Assembly (NCBI RefSeq): GCF_021869535.1
Contig: NW_026262668.1
Coordinates: forward strand, 138,061,635-138,125,634
Direction of reading: 5' to 3'
DNA from: Mytilus californianus
Lineage: Eukaryota; Mollusca; Bivalvia; Mytilida; Mytilidae
Length of the DNA stretch: 64,000 bases
Shown here: positions 25,869 through 38,686 of the stretch, in pieces
Layout of the letters: every line of letters starts with the position of its first letter
Position numbering within the stretch: the stretch's first letter is position 1
The notes under the pieces: model-generated
The model's database searches: none
Told to the model about the DNA's origin: nothing
The model's input: only the letters and a program-made list of their open reading frames with translations
Program-made: the position numbers and the translations under genes

Positions 25869-28800
25869 ATGATGTTACAAGAGCTGTCTTACAAATATTC
25901 TTACATAAACAATTAACCTTGATTAAGGTCAACCTTATCTAACAATGCAATTCTTACATAACCCAAAGTATGAACTTGTCAGGTCAATTTATAACCTCTT
26001 CAAAAGGTCATATAGGGTCAAATATAGACTTGCTAGTTTTATAGTGTGTATTAAACAGAGTGATGCCTATAAAATGGCTATAAAGTTATCCTGACAGGAT
26101 GAACTGTACATTTTATACTTATTTTAGAGCTGTTTTGTGTCAATCAAAATCCTTTGATATACCAGTAAAATATGCAGAATGATATACATGGGATAGACTG
26201 GAAAGAATATTTAGTATTTTTCATGTCATTTATTTTGTGATAAATTCATATAAAAGAGCAAAGGTAAATAATTTTAAATACAAGAAATTTAGCATTTTGG
26301 ATCAAAGATTTTTAAAAGTTACTGTATTTTGCAATTCTAAATTCCAGTAATGTTTTAAAGTAAAGATATTCCTTTATTTGAAAAATATATATTACTTTTT
26401 GAAATATATTTGGATCATTAAAACAAGGAAAGTTTGAAGCCATTTACATCTTAATTCTCTATTTGTCTTATATTAGAATAAAACCAGTCTCTTGTGATGA
26501 ATTTCAAAAAGGTATTTTTTTCCTAGACTGATATGTAGGTGTTGGACCAAACAATTATCTTTGCTGTAAACATGTGACTTCTTCTTGAAGAAATCTTAAA
26601 TAAACTGTATAATATGGCGTACTTATTTAATTGTACTGAATGATCATTAGTTTGCTTTAAAATGATTATTTTATAATAACTGTAATGGCATCACTAAAAC
26701 TTCAAAAAACATATTCTCATGTGTTCAATATCCTATAAAATTAGAAGTAAATGACAGTTAGATTGGACTATCTAATGGGGAGGAATGTAGTACAGGTGTT
26801 AGGGGAGATAAGCAGGTGTATGCTGATTATGTAATCATATTTGTATGATTTATAGTAGTAGAATTATATAAACATCCCCTAAGTATCAGACTTGTTATCC
26901 TTACTGAGGGGAGGTTAAAAAAAAATTAGTGAATTACAAGAACATTATTTCAAACATGTTTTTGAATTCACTACTTAATGTGTGAAATTGATAGTCATTT
27001 CTTATTTATCATATCAAGGCAATTGTAAATTGAATTATACAGTCTAAGCTCTCAGAAAAAGAAAATGTTGGAAAACATATATCTTCTGTACATTTCTAGA
27101 TAAGCCTTCAGAAGAACAGTTTTGTTCATTTTAACATGGTATTGAACATATCACTTCTGTATTTATACTAGTAAAAAATAAATTATATAGAAAAGATCAT
27201 CCACAGATTTTTTTCATTCATTTAATAACCTGTCCACTTAATAAGGCAAGCTGGGTTGTTAAAAGCTATAAAATATTACAAAACTAATAGTCCAATTTCC
27301 AATTACTGACTTCTGTTTTGAATTTCTAGATTTTTTTTGCAAAAGGGAAACTAACACTTAGGAAGGACTTATGTATCCCTGCCTGTACATTTAAGCAAGG
27401 GGAATAAGCATGGTGTATTTTGAAAGATCTGACAATAATTTTTACTTTGTATGTGCATTACACATTTATGGTAAAATGGCATTGTGAAATATATGATTAC
27501 ACAATGAATATTTATAAAAGCTTTTAGTTTGAAGTATATCAAAACATGCTTTTTTTATAAGGTTTGTATAGGCAGGGATACAGTTTGTACTATAAGGTGC
27601 TGAGTCCCATTGCAAAATTCTTAAATTGGTAACAAAGTAAGTAAATGGAGTATTAAGAACCTGCAGGAGATATTATTGATATACACAACATTACGTTAGA
27701 TATACATCCTGGTAGTTTAGTGCTCAAATCCAGATCTAAGCCAATTACAAATCTGACACTTTACGCTTGAATGACATTGATTAAGCTATTCTACATGAAA
27801 TAGAAGGTACTAGTATTCCTGGATTAACACCTGTATATTTCTCATGTTTAGTAGGTACCAATATTCCTGGATTAACACCTGTATATTTCTCATGTTTAGT
27901 AGGTACCAATATTCCTGGATTAACACCTGTATATTTCTCATGTTTAGTGCATTTTGTAAATTGATTTTGGCTCAAACTTTACAAGTTTGATTTTTACTCA
28001 AATTTCAAAATGGAACTATAAGCAAACATTGATTTAGAGTTTGAGTTTTAGATGTATTGGAGGAATTGTTTTTGAACATGATTTTTGAATTGTGATATTT
28101 CCAACCAATCATTGGATGAAGCATTGATTATGCTATTTAGTTTCAGTGATCCATACCGATGTATACATACTCCTTAAGTTCTTAATCAATATCATCCCTC
28201 TATAATCGTAAATCTAATTTACAATATTTGGTTATTTGATAAGTGACAGGGCATTTAATTTACTGCAGATCAATTATTAATCTGAAAATTAACTGTTTTT
28301 CAGTAATTATGTTGATCCATGCTACAAAGCTGTCAATATTATAACCATGCCTTAGGCCAGAAGTGGTAAAGTACAAACAAATGGTCTTTCTTTAATCAGG
28401 AGACTGTGCTATCATCAGTCTTCTCTCCAGTTAATTGAACTCATTAATTAGGTATTGTTTTAATGTACAGTTTGTTCACTTGCAGGCGATAAAAAGACTA
28501 AAGGCTCACAAAGAAATTCATCAGGGAAATGGTGATAAGATTACTATAAAAAATCTGTTTCCTATCCTATTCATTAAAAATTCATAATGTTGAATCTTCT
28601 AACGATGCTATGAAAAGCATTGAATTTATACGGGTTTTTACATCTCAAATTATATAGGCTTAAAAGTACACAGTATAAATGAATAGTTTGACCTTTATAA
28701 TCAGAACTATAGGAATTTCCTTAATCAATTCAATTTAAATTTCAACTTTATTTTAAAAATTGTCTTCTGACATTTGTTCTGACAATTTCTATTCAAGCTA

Positions 28801-30534
28801 TTCTAGAAGAAGAGAACTGGTTGTATATTGTAGCACATTGACTGTCAGTATATCAGTTCAATCATAGTGAATACTTTGCTTTAAAGTTGAAAAAAATCAT
28901 TGTTTCTTTTATTACTGCTTTAATTTGAAATATTCTGAACACAAATTTAGCTCTTAACATGCAAGTTAGAATAATTTCTTTGTAGAAGAGGACTTTATTA
29001 CTTTGAACCGGAAATAAGCAACCATTTTATGTAACTCTAAACTGTAAAATTCACAAATGGCAAAGCAATTAATGGATAAAAAAATGCCATTCAGTCATGT
29101 GACAATTGTGTTAAAAGTTACCATAAAATACAGTGCAATATACACTTTATAAAGCTTGAATTATTTATGTTTCATTTCCCATGAAATTTACACCTGAAAA
29201 TAAAAAAATGTTACTTTAAGTGCCGATCATAAAGACATTCCCGTATTGATTTCTTCCTGATTTCTTTTCATCCTCAAAACTCCAAAGTGGAAAAAAATAG
29301 TTTGTTAATCAATAGGTTTGTCACTTGGTGCAGACTCCCTAATGAGATCTGGGGAACTAATTACTATGAACCTTTTGTTTATAACAAGGCAGTACCATTA
29401 CAAAATCTTGGAATGTCAAATGTTTTTTACATTAGTGTGACATATATAGTTTCTCAGCTGATTTTCCATCCAGGAATTGTCATTTCTTGAGGAAATACTG
29501 TGTTCAGTTTCAGGAAATTGTTTTAAAAGGATTGCTCTTTAGAAAGTAAGCTGTTTCCGTACAAAACAAGACAAACCATTGAATTGTTCATTTGTTTTTT
29601 ATTTTGAAAAATTTATTGTGCTATTTAACTTCACACTGATTTTTCCCAGTATCATTTGTTAATGAGATCATAAATAGAAAAAGAAATTCTCCAAATTGAT
29701 TTATTTTTTTTATTTAAGACTTTTATTTTATGCCAGCTTTTTATTTGGACATTCCCCAAGACTACATAAAGAAATAAAAAGCACATCCTGAATTTTTTTT
29801 TACAAAAACAATATTTTATTTCTTGTTTGCATAAATGCATTGATTGTTATTGATAATCATTTTCAATTTGAAAATGGCTAAACAAAAGATAATCTGTTGA
29901 CATGTAAAACAGGAATTATATGCAAATGTAAAATTGTTTTTGTGGAAATTATGGAAAAATAGAAATCTCTCGATTAGAAACACTAGCTTTACAGTACAAC
30001 CTAATGGGTCTATAAAAGATTTCTATATATTATTGTTTGCACATCTACTTCAGTATACCACTTTAATCAGGATGCAGAATCATTGAGTCATTCTTTGATG
30101 TAAGTAAAGTACTTAAAATTATAAAAGTATGACTGTCTAAAATTAAGAACAATACATTTGAAAGTTTATGATGTAGATTGATTGGAAGATTGTCCAGTGG
30201 AAAATACAAGAACACAATATTTTTACTTTAATGTACATATTAATGAAGATCTCTATACATATTTTAGGCTTGTATTATTTGTTTTAGATATACCCATGAG
30301 GGCATTAGCCAAATTGTGTGTATCTGATTTTACATCTAGATATGGTTAATGCAGAAGGTTAGATTTTAATAACTTAGGAAGGATAGATTTTAATAATTTA
30401 GGAGAGTTTCAGCAAAATGTTCTTATTTTATGGTATATTATGGTAAAGCATATCTTGTGTAAAGAAGAATGTTGAATCGTTTTATCATCAGAGTTTGGAA
30501 AGGTACTATATGGTTAACTAGTTTGCTATTTCTG
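25869..30534. other. AT-rich sequence with one small array
   Basis: Only the 48-bp repeat at 27805-27948 was found; no coding signal. Confidence 0.5.
27805..27948. repeat. 48-bp tandem repeat, 3 copies
   Basis: AGGTACCAATATTCCTGGAT and TAACACCTGTATATTTCTCA start at 27805, 27853 and 27901. Confidence 0.95.
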
Positions 30535-30742
30535 TCTGATTTACCTGCTTACCTTTGTACATTCTGGACCTTCCTACTTTAAAGCTCTCTTGATTTACCT
30601 GCTTACCTTTGTACATTCTGGACCTTCCTGCTCCGCTCCAAAGCTCTCTAGATTTACCGGGTACCTTTGTACATTCTGGACTTTCCTGCTCCAAAGCTTT
30701 CTAGATTTACCAGCTTCATGTAGCCTTTGTACATTCTGGATC
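30535..30742. repeat. ~57-bp tandem repeat, about 4 copies
   Basis: GATTTACCTGCTTACCTTTG, TACATTCTGGACCTTCCTGC and AAAGCTCTCT recur with small indels, immediately before the 160-bp core array. Confidence 0.85.
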
Positions 30743-30744
30743 TT

Positions 30745-31225
30745 TTTTATATGAAACTTATATCATAGGTTTATATTAGCAATATCTTTGACGAGTTTGA
30801 AAATCAGTGCTGATCAATTATTTTAAAGGAGTGAGGTCTCTTGGAAATATTAAATATGTGGAAAATTGCATGGTTAGCGCTCTCATGTGTACAATTCTTA
30901 CCAGAATTGTTTTGAAACTTAAATCATAGGTTTATATTAGCAATGTCTTTGACAAGTTTGAAATCAGTGACGATCAATAATTTCTAAAAGAGTTATGCCC
31001 CTTGGAAATATTGATTAGATGGAAAACTGCTTTATGAACGCTCTAATGTGTACAATTCTTGCCAGATTTTTATGAAATTTATATTATAGGTTTATATCAT
31101 CAATATCTTTGTTGAGTTAAAAAATCAGACACTTTCGAAAATAAGTGCTGATCAAATATTTTTAAAGAGTTATGCCCCTTGGAAATATAAATTATAATGG
31201 AAATCACATTGCATTTGCTCTGAAG
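30745..31225. repeat. 160-bp tandem core array, 3 copies
   Basis: ATCATAGGTTTATATTAGCA recurs at 30762, 30923 and (diverged) 31083. Each copy also has a GTGCTGATCAA-like segment and AGTTATGCCCCTTGGAAATA. No recognisable head or tail hairpin is seen. It resembles the cores of the elements at 32-38 kb. Confidence 0.8.
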
Positions 31226-31362
31226 CCTTCATTTCTCTAAGGTATTTATAAAAAGTTTCAAAGAACAAAACAAAGTGCTTTATTTAGTTATTGCTTGTAC
31301 CTTGGATGATAAAATATGTGCAATGGGGGGGACATTGGAACTCTGTTCTTTCATTTGAAAAG

Positions 31363-31444
31363 AAGGAGAATTAAGGATAAAAGAATGACATATGTTGACT
31401 TAACACAGGCTACTCAGGACAGATGGTATCCTATAGTTAGGCAG
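31363..31444 (+). other. Possible orphan coding exon
   Basis: A short open segment encodes about 27 residues of protein-like composition (IKDKRMTYVDLTQATQDRWY, then PIVRQ). It is followed directly by a good donor (CAG|GTGAGA at 31444/31445, phase 0). The best acceptor is CTCTGTTCTTTCATTTGAAAAG, ending 31362. An in-frame stop at 31310-31312 rules out a long upstream extension. The text vaguely resembles the end of a C2-type domain, but I cannot name a family. No partner exons were recognised nearby, so it may be a chance ORF. Confidence 0.25.
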
Positions 31445-32287
31445 GTGAGACATTTCAGCCTGTTTAAACTGGTATTATACATAGTAATGGTATCTACTGA
31501 AGGAATCTACATCTGGTAGAGTTTATTACCAATCGAGATAAAATAGGTGTTGCTGGTACAAGACCAGACTGATTAAAAGCAATATAGATATAATTCACTT
31601 ACATAAAGTATCATCTCTCTGTTCAAGTCAAATATTTTGCCAATTTGGTATATTTTATGAAGCACATGGCCATTGGGAGGAGTAAAACTCATGCTTGCCT
31701 GATTTAACATTGTATATCTCATACTGGTTTCTGTATTGAATGAAATAATATCAAAGTGGAGGATGTATTTTAGTTTGAATACAATCCAGAAAATAGCATG
31801 TTTTGATTAAAATTTAATTGAAAACCTAACTGCAAAGTATAATGTTGCCTTTATGTTCAGATGTGCAGCAGATTAGGCTGTCTTGTATTTTTATGAATTA
31901 TGTACTGTACCTGTAAAATAAAGGTTGTTGTACTGCATATAAATATTTACATAAATTCAATCAAATGCCTCATTAATAAAGTATATATAACTTTATTGCA
32001 AAAAGTAAAACTCTGACGGGTTAAAATGCAAACATAATAGACATGTACACAAGAAACATACCATACATGAAAAAAGTTCTAAACAAGTCAAGTTAATATT
32101 AATAATATATATATAAGTATATAGATAATTGACCAATGTGGACCTTATTTTTGCAACTCCATGGATTGCTTTATATAGCCCACAACACTAGACAAAATAT
32201 TTTAGTATAATAATAATCCTAATAAAAGTGTTTAAGAATTTACAACTGATAAAGATATCTATACAATTAAGTGGCTTTTTATTGATT

Positions 32288-33775
32288 TTTAGCTCTCCTG
32301 GCCCGAAGGGCCAAGTGAGCTTTTTCTCATCACTTGGCGTCCGTCGTCGTTAAATTTTTACATTTTGAATACTTCTAGAGAACCACTGAATGGAATGAAA
32401 CCAAACATGGCATGAATGTTCCTTATGAGGTGCTGACCAAGTGTTGTTACTTTGAAGCCTATCAATCAACCAAGATGGCCGCCAGCGGGAACTATGTTTA
32501 ACATAGGACCCTATGGGAAAAACATACAAATGTTTTCTTTTACAGAACAACTGAATGGAATGAAACCAAACATGGCATGAACGTTCCTAATGAGGTGCTG
32601 GCCAAGTGTTGTTACTTTGTAGCCAATCAATCATCTAAGATGGCTGCCAGCGGGGAACTTAGTTTAACAAAGGACCCTATGGACAATACATACAAACGTC
32701 TTCTTTTAGAGAACCACTGAATGGAATGAAACCAAACATGGCAGGAATGTTCCTTATGAGGTGCTGACCAAGTGTTGTTACTTTGTAGCCAATCAATCAT
32801 CCAAGATGGCTGCCAGTGGGGAACTTAGTTTAACAAAGGACCCTATGTGAAATACATACAAAAGTCTTCTTTTGAAGAACCACTGAATGTAATGAAACCA
32901 AACATGGCATGAATGTTCCTTATGAGGTTCTGACCAAGTGTTGTTACTTTGTAGCAAATCCATCAACCAAGATGGCTGCCAACGGGGGACTTAGTTTAAC
33001 AAAGGACCCTATGGGAAATATATACAAATGTCTTCTTCTAGAAAACTGCTTAATGGATTGAAACCAAACATAGTATGAATGTTTCTTTTGAGGTGCTGAC
33101 CAAGTGTTGTTACTTTGTAGCTGATTTGTCATCCAAGATGGCAGCCAGCAGGGGGAGTAAGTTTAACATAGGACCTTATGGGAAATACATACAAATGTTT
33201 TCTTCTAGAGAACCACTGAAAAGAATGAAACCAAACATGGCATGAATGTTCCTAACGAGGTGCTGACCAAGTATTGTTACTTTGTAGCCGAACCATCATC
33301 CAAGATGGCCGCCAGCAGGGGACTTAGTTTAACATAAGACCCTATGGGAAATACATACAAATGCTTCTTCTAGAGGAGCACTGAATGGAATGAAACCAAA
33401 CATGGCATAAATGTTCCTAATGAGGTGCTGATGAAGACCTAAATACATGTATCTTTATAGATTGAGATATACTGTAAACTGCAGAAAAATCTAGAATAGA
33501 AGATCTACACATGTCAACACGAGCAAAATTGTCAATTGACATCTTGTTGGAGTTATTGTCCTTATAAAGTCATTTTCTACAATTTCAATGAATTTATTGG
33601 TAATTTCTGTAAACTTTACAAAAATTCTTCTGCTTTTGATTAAATTAAGGGGCCAATATTAAACCGAATTTGGCCTCAATCATTATTAGGGTATCTGTAA
33701 TGATTTTAATCTATTTGATATCCAAAACCAAAGTAGAATCAGGTGAGCGACACAGGCTCTTGAGAGCCTCTAGTT
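32288..33775 (+). mobile_element. Tandem-core element with GGCCCGAAGGGCC head
   Basis: The head is AGCTCTCCTGGCCCGAAGGG, which contains a GGCCC/GGGCC hairpin, followed by GCGTCCGTCGTCG. The body is about seven copies of a ~166-bp core; the marker TGAAACCAAACATGGC recurs at about 32396, 32561, 32727, 32893, 33059, 33226 and 33391. A unique segment follows. The right end is GGTGAGCGACACAGGCTCTT plus GAGAGCCTCTAG and a T-run, including a perfect hairpin GGCTCT-TG-AGAGCC (33755-33768). There is no ORF. It belongs to the large class of bivalve non-autonomous elements with internal tandem repeats, and mechanistic classification is uncertain. Confidence 0.75.
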
Positions 33776-33979
33776 TTTTAATTGTTTATAAAAACTAAAA
33801 ACTTGGGTAAAATATTTAAAATATTAAAGAAGTGAGAAATTTTTTATTTGTTGAAAAAATTATGTGGTCATTGAAGGTGTTGGTGTCCTGTGTATACCAT
33901 TATCTTGAAGGCTGCATTTAATCAAAATTATAGTGATATTTTTTTTTAATAACCATAGAAATATTACACCCTAATCTTA

Positions 33980-34123
33980 CCACCAGATATGCTTGGTGGT
34001 CATACAACAGTTGTTTTTGCCAGACACCTTGTAAGGTACTAGGCAGATTTGCCACCAGATATGCTTGGTGGTCATACAACAGTTGTTTTGGCCAGACACT
34101 TTGTTAGGTACTAGGCTGATTGC
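33980..34123. repeat. 72-bp tandem duplication with hairpin
   Basis: CCACCAGATATGCTTGGTGG (stem CCACCA/TGGTGG) at 33980 and 34052, followed by CATACAACAGTTGTTTT and AGACAC. Confidence 0.85.
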
Positions 34124-34580
34124 ACTTAATGGGTTATCAAGCAGACATCCTTAATTTGCACCATTTTTCTTTGCATGGATTTCCCCCCAAGAGATAAGAA
34201 ACAAATTAGTGACAAGTTTTTTCTGGCTTGTCTTTAGCACATGCATTTGATGTACAAATCAGCTGTAAAGATGATTTTATAATGATATAACCATATGATA
34301 TGACTGTTAGCATTTTGCCTTTAAGTTAACCTGGAAAATTAATTGTCGCTGTGGGGTGTTATACACGTTATACACGGAAGGAAGCATCATTGTATCGTCT
34401 TACTATTGATACTAGTGACCTATTATTACAGTAAGTTTGTTCAATTTTAGCCTTTGTTATAGCTTGGGAGAGGGGGGTAAATATTTAATGTTCAGTGGTG
34501 TCTGCAACCTTAGGTTGGAGTATATTAATCACTTGTCAATAATACTTATGAAGTGGGTGTTTTAAACATTGTTGGGATTG

Positions 34581-34885
34581 GAATCTGCTATGTTAAGTTT
34601 GAATCTGCTATGTTAAGTTGGAATCTGCTATGTTAAGTTGGAATCTGCTATGTTAAGTTGGAATCTGCTATGTTAAGTTTGAATCTGCTATGTTAAGTTT
34701 GAATCTGCTATGTTAAGTTTGAATCTGCTATGTTAAGTTTGAATCTGCTATGTTAAGTTTGAATCTGCTATGTTAAGTTTGAATCTGCTATGTTAAGTTT
34801 GAATCTGCTATGTTAAGTTGGAATCTGCTATGTTAAGTTGGAATCTGCTATGTTAAGTTTGAATCTGCTATGTTAAGTTTGAATC
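34581..34885. repeat. 20-bp tandem repeat, 15 copies
   Basis: GAATCTGCTATGTTAAGTTT and its variant ending TTG repeat exactly every 20 bp with no indels, so expansion or homogenisation is recent. Confidence 0.97.
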
Positions 34886-36184
34886 ATGCAATTACCTGTA
34901 TGTTTTCTTGTTGTCTTGGAAGAAATAAAAAAAAATATCATGTAAAGCTTGATTTAAAAGAAACATATTTGATCTTTCAGCCAGTACAACTCTTAATTAA
35001 TACAAGTTTATGGTGACCTATAGTTGTTAATTTCTGTCATTTGGTCTCTGGTGTAGAGTTGTCTCATTGGCAATCATACTTCTTATTTTTATATTAAAAA
35101 GGCAAACCAGAGACCCACTAATCAGGTATTGTACCTTAAAAACCAGTATATGTTTAGATACAACTCAGAAAATCAATAACACCTTTTCTGTAGAAATTTT
35201 GTATTCTTGAATTATGACATTCATCATTTGAAAAACTAACATTTCAATTGTTCATTATTTACAATATTGACATTTATTTATACATCAAGTTTCAATTTTG
35301 TTTTTGTGTTGCTATGAAAATGTTGTCCTCAGCAGATGAGGCAGCTATTATTGTCTTATTTAGTGGGGAGTGTAGTACATGTAAATACATTTCATATAGG
35401 CATTATCCACAACAGAGAAAACTGTGCATTCATGAAATCAAATATAAGAAAGAAGGTTGGCATTAAGAGGGAACTTTGTAAAGACTTGTAAATGCCATGA
35501 ACTATGACATACACATTGAAATGAATGGGTTATCCAACCATGATCTGTATTTTAGTTCATCATTGTTATTGTATGTCATTTCCTCCAGCTAACATCAGCT
35601 ACATCAAAGACAAATCTCAGCTCTGATTGTTATAGCATGTGTACATCTTGTAATTTAGGGGGTGAGGTAAACACTTTCATAATAACATATGCACAAAAGT
35701 TGTGTTGTCTGAAGTCTTTTTCAATTATAATTATTCACTTAAATGCATGACAAGGATTGTATGTATCTTAATGGTCCAATTATAATGTTTAATGTGTGGG
35801 AAATGATAAAACAAATAATTACACAATTGATGTTTCTGTTAATTTTTTAGAATGGTTCTATAAAGTGTAAAATATTTCATTCCATGTTCTGGTGGTTTCA
35901 ATTAAAGCAAATATTTACTCAGCATTATTTAAAAGCTGTATACAGCAAAAAGTTCTCTTTTAAAAGAGGATGTCCTTTCTTATTTACAGTATTGTAGTGT
36001 TTTTCAGCCAAAGTTTTAAAACATTTGTCAATTGTTACATTTCAAAGTCAAGTCACAAGCATAAATTTAGTATTTTTCTTCATCACAGTAAAAAGGCAAC
36101 ATTTGTCTTTCAGTTCAGGTTTATTCCTGAATGTCTGTTTAACTTTGGAATTGAAATATTTGTTGCATGAATACATATCTGTCT
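34886..36184. other. AT-rich sequence with one tail fragment
   Basis: Contains the tail fragment at 35030-35092. The remaining ORFs look random. Confidence 0.5.
35030..35092 (+). repeat. LINE-like 3' tail fragment
   Basis: It contains ATTTGGTCTCTGGTGTAGAG and then TTGTCTCATTGGCAATCATAC, matching the tail family seen at 60.1 kb but with a different upstream part. Confidence 0.55.
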
Positions 36185-36770
36185 TTTAACTTGGTTTCGG
36201 AAGGGCGGCTGGCAACAGTTTTCGTAAAATAGCTCATGAATCTGGGCGGGTGGGCGGCTTGCAACAGTTTTCATGAAATAGCTTATGAACCTGGGCGGGT
36301 GGGCGGCTGCCAACAATTTCTGTGCAATGACTTATGAACTGTTCAACCAATGCTTTACAATTTTAATATGTTGATACTAATGACAAAATTGAGGTCAATT
36401 TACATGTTAACGATTTTCATTTTATGGTCCTTGATGTATTTGGAAAATGGCTTCATGTCATTTCTGTGCAATTTACTTATGGTCACTTGACCAATGCTTT
36501 TATAATTTTGATATGTTGTCACTGATGAAAAAATGGTCAAATTCAATATTGATGATTTTCGATTTGGTGTCCAGGAGTTATGGTTCTTGATGATTGAAAA
36601 ATGGTATTTTATGTTGTTTTCGTGTAATAACTAACGAACCGATCAACCAATGCTCTTAAAATTTTAATATGCTGCTACTGATGACAAAATGGTGGTCAAA
36701 TTTTGATAATGATGATTTTCATTTATGCCGTTCAGGAGTTATGGTCCTTAATAGATAGGATAATAGGCAT
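36185..36770. repeat. Short GC-rich repeats, then 144-156-bp core repeats
   Basis: GGGCGGGTGGGCGGCT(T/G)-CAACA recurs about every 55-60 bp (36205-36318). It leads into three cores marked by ACCAATGCT at 36346, 36490 and 36646, with AGGAGTTATGGT(T/C)CTT near their ends. It has the look of a decayed tandem-core element. Confidence 0.7.
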
Positions 36771-37034
36771 AGAATGTGACAGGTCAAAAAAGCCTGAAAG
36801 CACCTTTCAAAATACAGAAAAGCCAGTTTGACAGCTCATTCCTTGTTTTGGTTTGGCAGAGTCTTTTAAAGAAATCTACCATATATACCGGTATTGATGT
36901 TGAATCCATTGTCATTGTTACTTACACATATAAATGAAATGGCCCAAACCCCTGTCATATGACTGTAATACCAAAAGGTTAAGTGAATTTTAAGATTCTA
37001 TTGTTATATTTGATACATTGTACAAACCATCAAA

Positions 37035-37240
37035 ATCAGGAAACCTGAGACTATTTGCCGGTTGATATAGGTTGAAGCCTGAAGCCCATAATAATGATTG
37101 ACATGTATGACTGAATTCATTCAAGTAGTTAGGTGAAGAAACCTGAAACCTTTTTGTGGGCTGATATAGGTTAAAGCCTGAAGCCCAGATGATGATAATG
37201 ATGGATATGTATGACTGAAATCATTAAGCAGTTAAATAAA
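37035..37240. repeat. ~100-bp tandem duplication
   Basis: GAAACCTGA(G/A)AC, GATATAGGTT(G/A)AAGCCTGAA, GCCCA and ATGTATGACTGAA occur twice in the same order. Confidence 0.8.
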
Positions 37241-37585
37241 AAATCTGTCTACCAAAAAATCTGTATAATTTGCTACTTATTATTTTTATTTTGTTTAGAT
37301 AAAAATTATTCTAGAGTGATTAGGAAATGAAATAGCTTGATAGTTAATTTTCACAAGTTGACCAATGTACACTTTTTTACAAAGGGTAACATAATTTGCT
37401 GATCAGTGACAGATCCAGGATTTTCACATGAAAGAAAGAAGGAGGTGGAGTAGGGCTTCAGTCAAGCAGTCAAATCTCAGAAAAGTGTACTAAAAAACAA
37501 ACATTTTTATTAGGGCTGCTCCTGGAGATCCTCCACTGAGCTGTTAACTTTCATGGTCAACATTAATTTTGACTATGAATTGAGT

Positions 37586-38316
37586 ATTTTTATGCCCCCG
37601 CCATAGCGGCGGGGGTACATACGTAAGTACGTCCCAAAATTGGTTTCCATTCTCTTACTTGAGTTTGCCTCAACCAAATGTAATGAAACTTATACACAAT
37701 GCCTATAACCACAAAACACAGATCAAGTTTGAATTTTGGTGGCGTCACTTTAACCGTTCTAGAGTTATGCCCTTTTATAAATGGAAAAATTGCAAACTTT
37801 TTAGTTTCCGTTCTCTTACTTAAGTTTTCCTCAACCAAATGTTATGAAACTTATACACAATGCTTAATTCCACAAAATAAAGATCAAGTATGAATTTTGG
37901 TGGGGTCACTTTAACCATTCTCGAATTATGCCCCTTTATAAATGGAAAAAATGCAAAATTTTTAGTTTCCGTTCTCTAACTTAAGTTGCCTCAACCAAAT
38001 GTTATGAAACTTATACACAATGCTTTTTATCACTAAACACAGATCAAGTTGAATTTTGGTGGCGTCACTTTAATCATTATAGAGTTATGCCCCTTTATAA
38101 ATCGAAAAATTGCAAAATTTTTAGTTCTGTTCAGTAACTTAAGTTTGTCCCAACCAAACATTATGAAACCTTTACACAATACTTATTACCACAAAACTCA
38201 GATCAAGTACAAATTTGGGTAGCGTCACTTTTATTGTTTTTGAGTTATGTCCCTTTATAATGTTGTATGCAAGCGGGGGCATCATCTGTGTCCATCGGGA
38301 CACATTCTCCATTTTT
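37586..38316 (+). mobile_element. Pearl-like tandem-core element, full-length copy
   Basis: The head TATGCCCCCGCCATAGCGGC folds on itself (CCCCCGCC/GGCGGGGG). Four core repeats of 159-161 bp follow, with the marker CAACCAAAT at 37671, 37832, 37992 and 38151. The tail reads GCAAGCGGGGGCATCATCTG and then a hairpin (GTGTCC-ATCG-GGACAC) before CATTCTCCATTTTT. I compare it with 'pearl' elements of oysters because of the non-coding head plus ~160-bp core plan. No ORF. Confidence 0.75.
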
Positions 38317-38686
38317 CTCATTTAATTTGATGAGTACTTTTTGGGGGGGATTTAAGAAAAAGATGCTGTTCTTTGAGAATATCAAATTTGTGCTGTTATC
38401 TTAGTTACCAAAAATAAGAATATAGTGATGAATGATTGAGAGTAACAGAGAGTATTATCTTCACCCATGCAATCCATACAATTAGTATTCTACAAATGAA
38501 TTCACATTAAGTTTTATTATAAATACATGTACAACTTATACAATATAGTTATTATACAATATAGTTATGTTTCATCATTTTCTGGCAGTCTAGTTTTATA
38601 TTATGCATTGCGTACATTTATTGCATTTGCGCAGCATTGCTTCTATTGGGACCGGCGTACATCACACTTATCTGTTTTACTTGCAG
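38317..38686. other. Sequence just upstream of the ZC3H10 exon
   Basis: Intron-like, with a short duplication of ATTATACAATATAGTT near 38533-38566 and the acceptor pyrimidine tract. A promoter cannot be recognised. Confidence 0.5.

Noticed and set aside
34581-34885. CRISPR-like regular array
   Set aside because: There are no unique spacers; the 20-bp unit is contiguous and the genome is clearly eukaryotic. The same holds for the other arrays.
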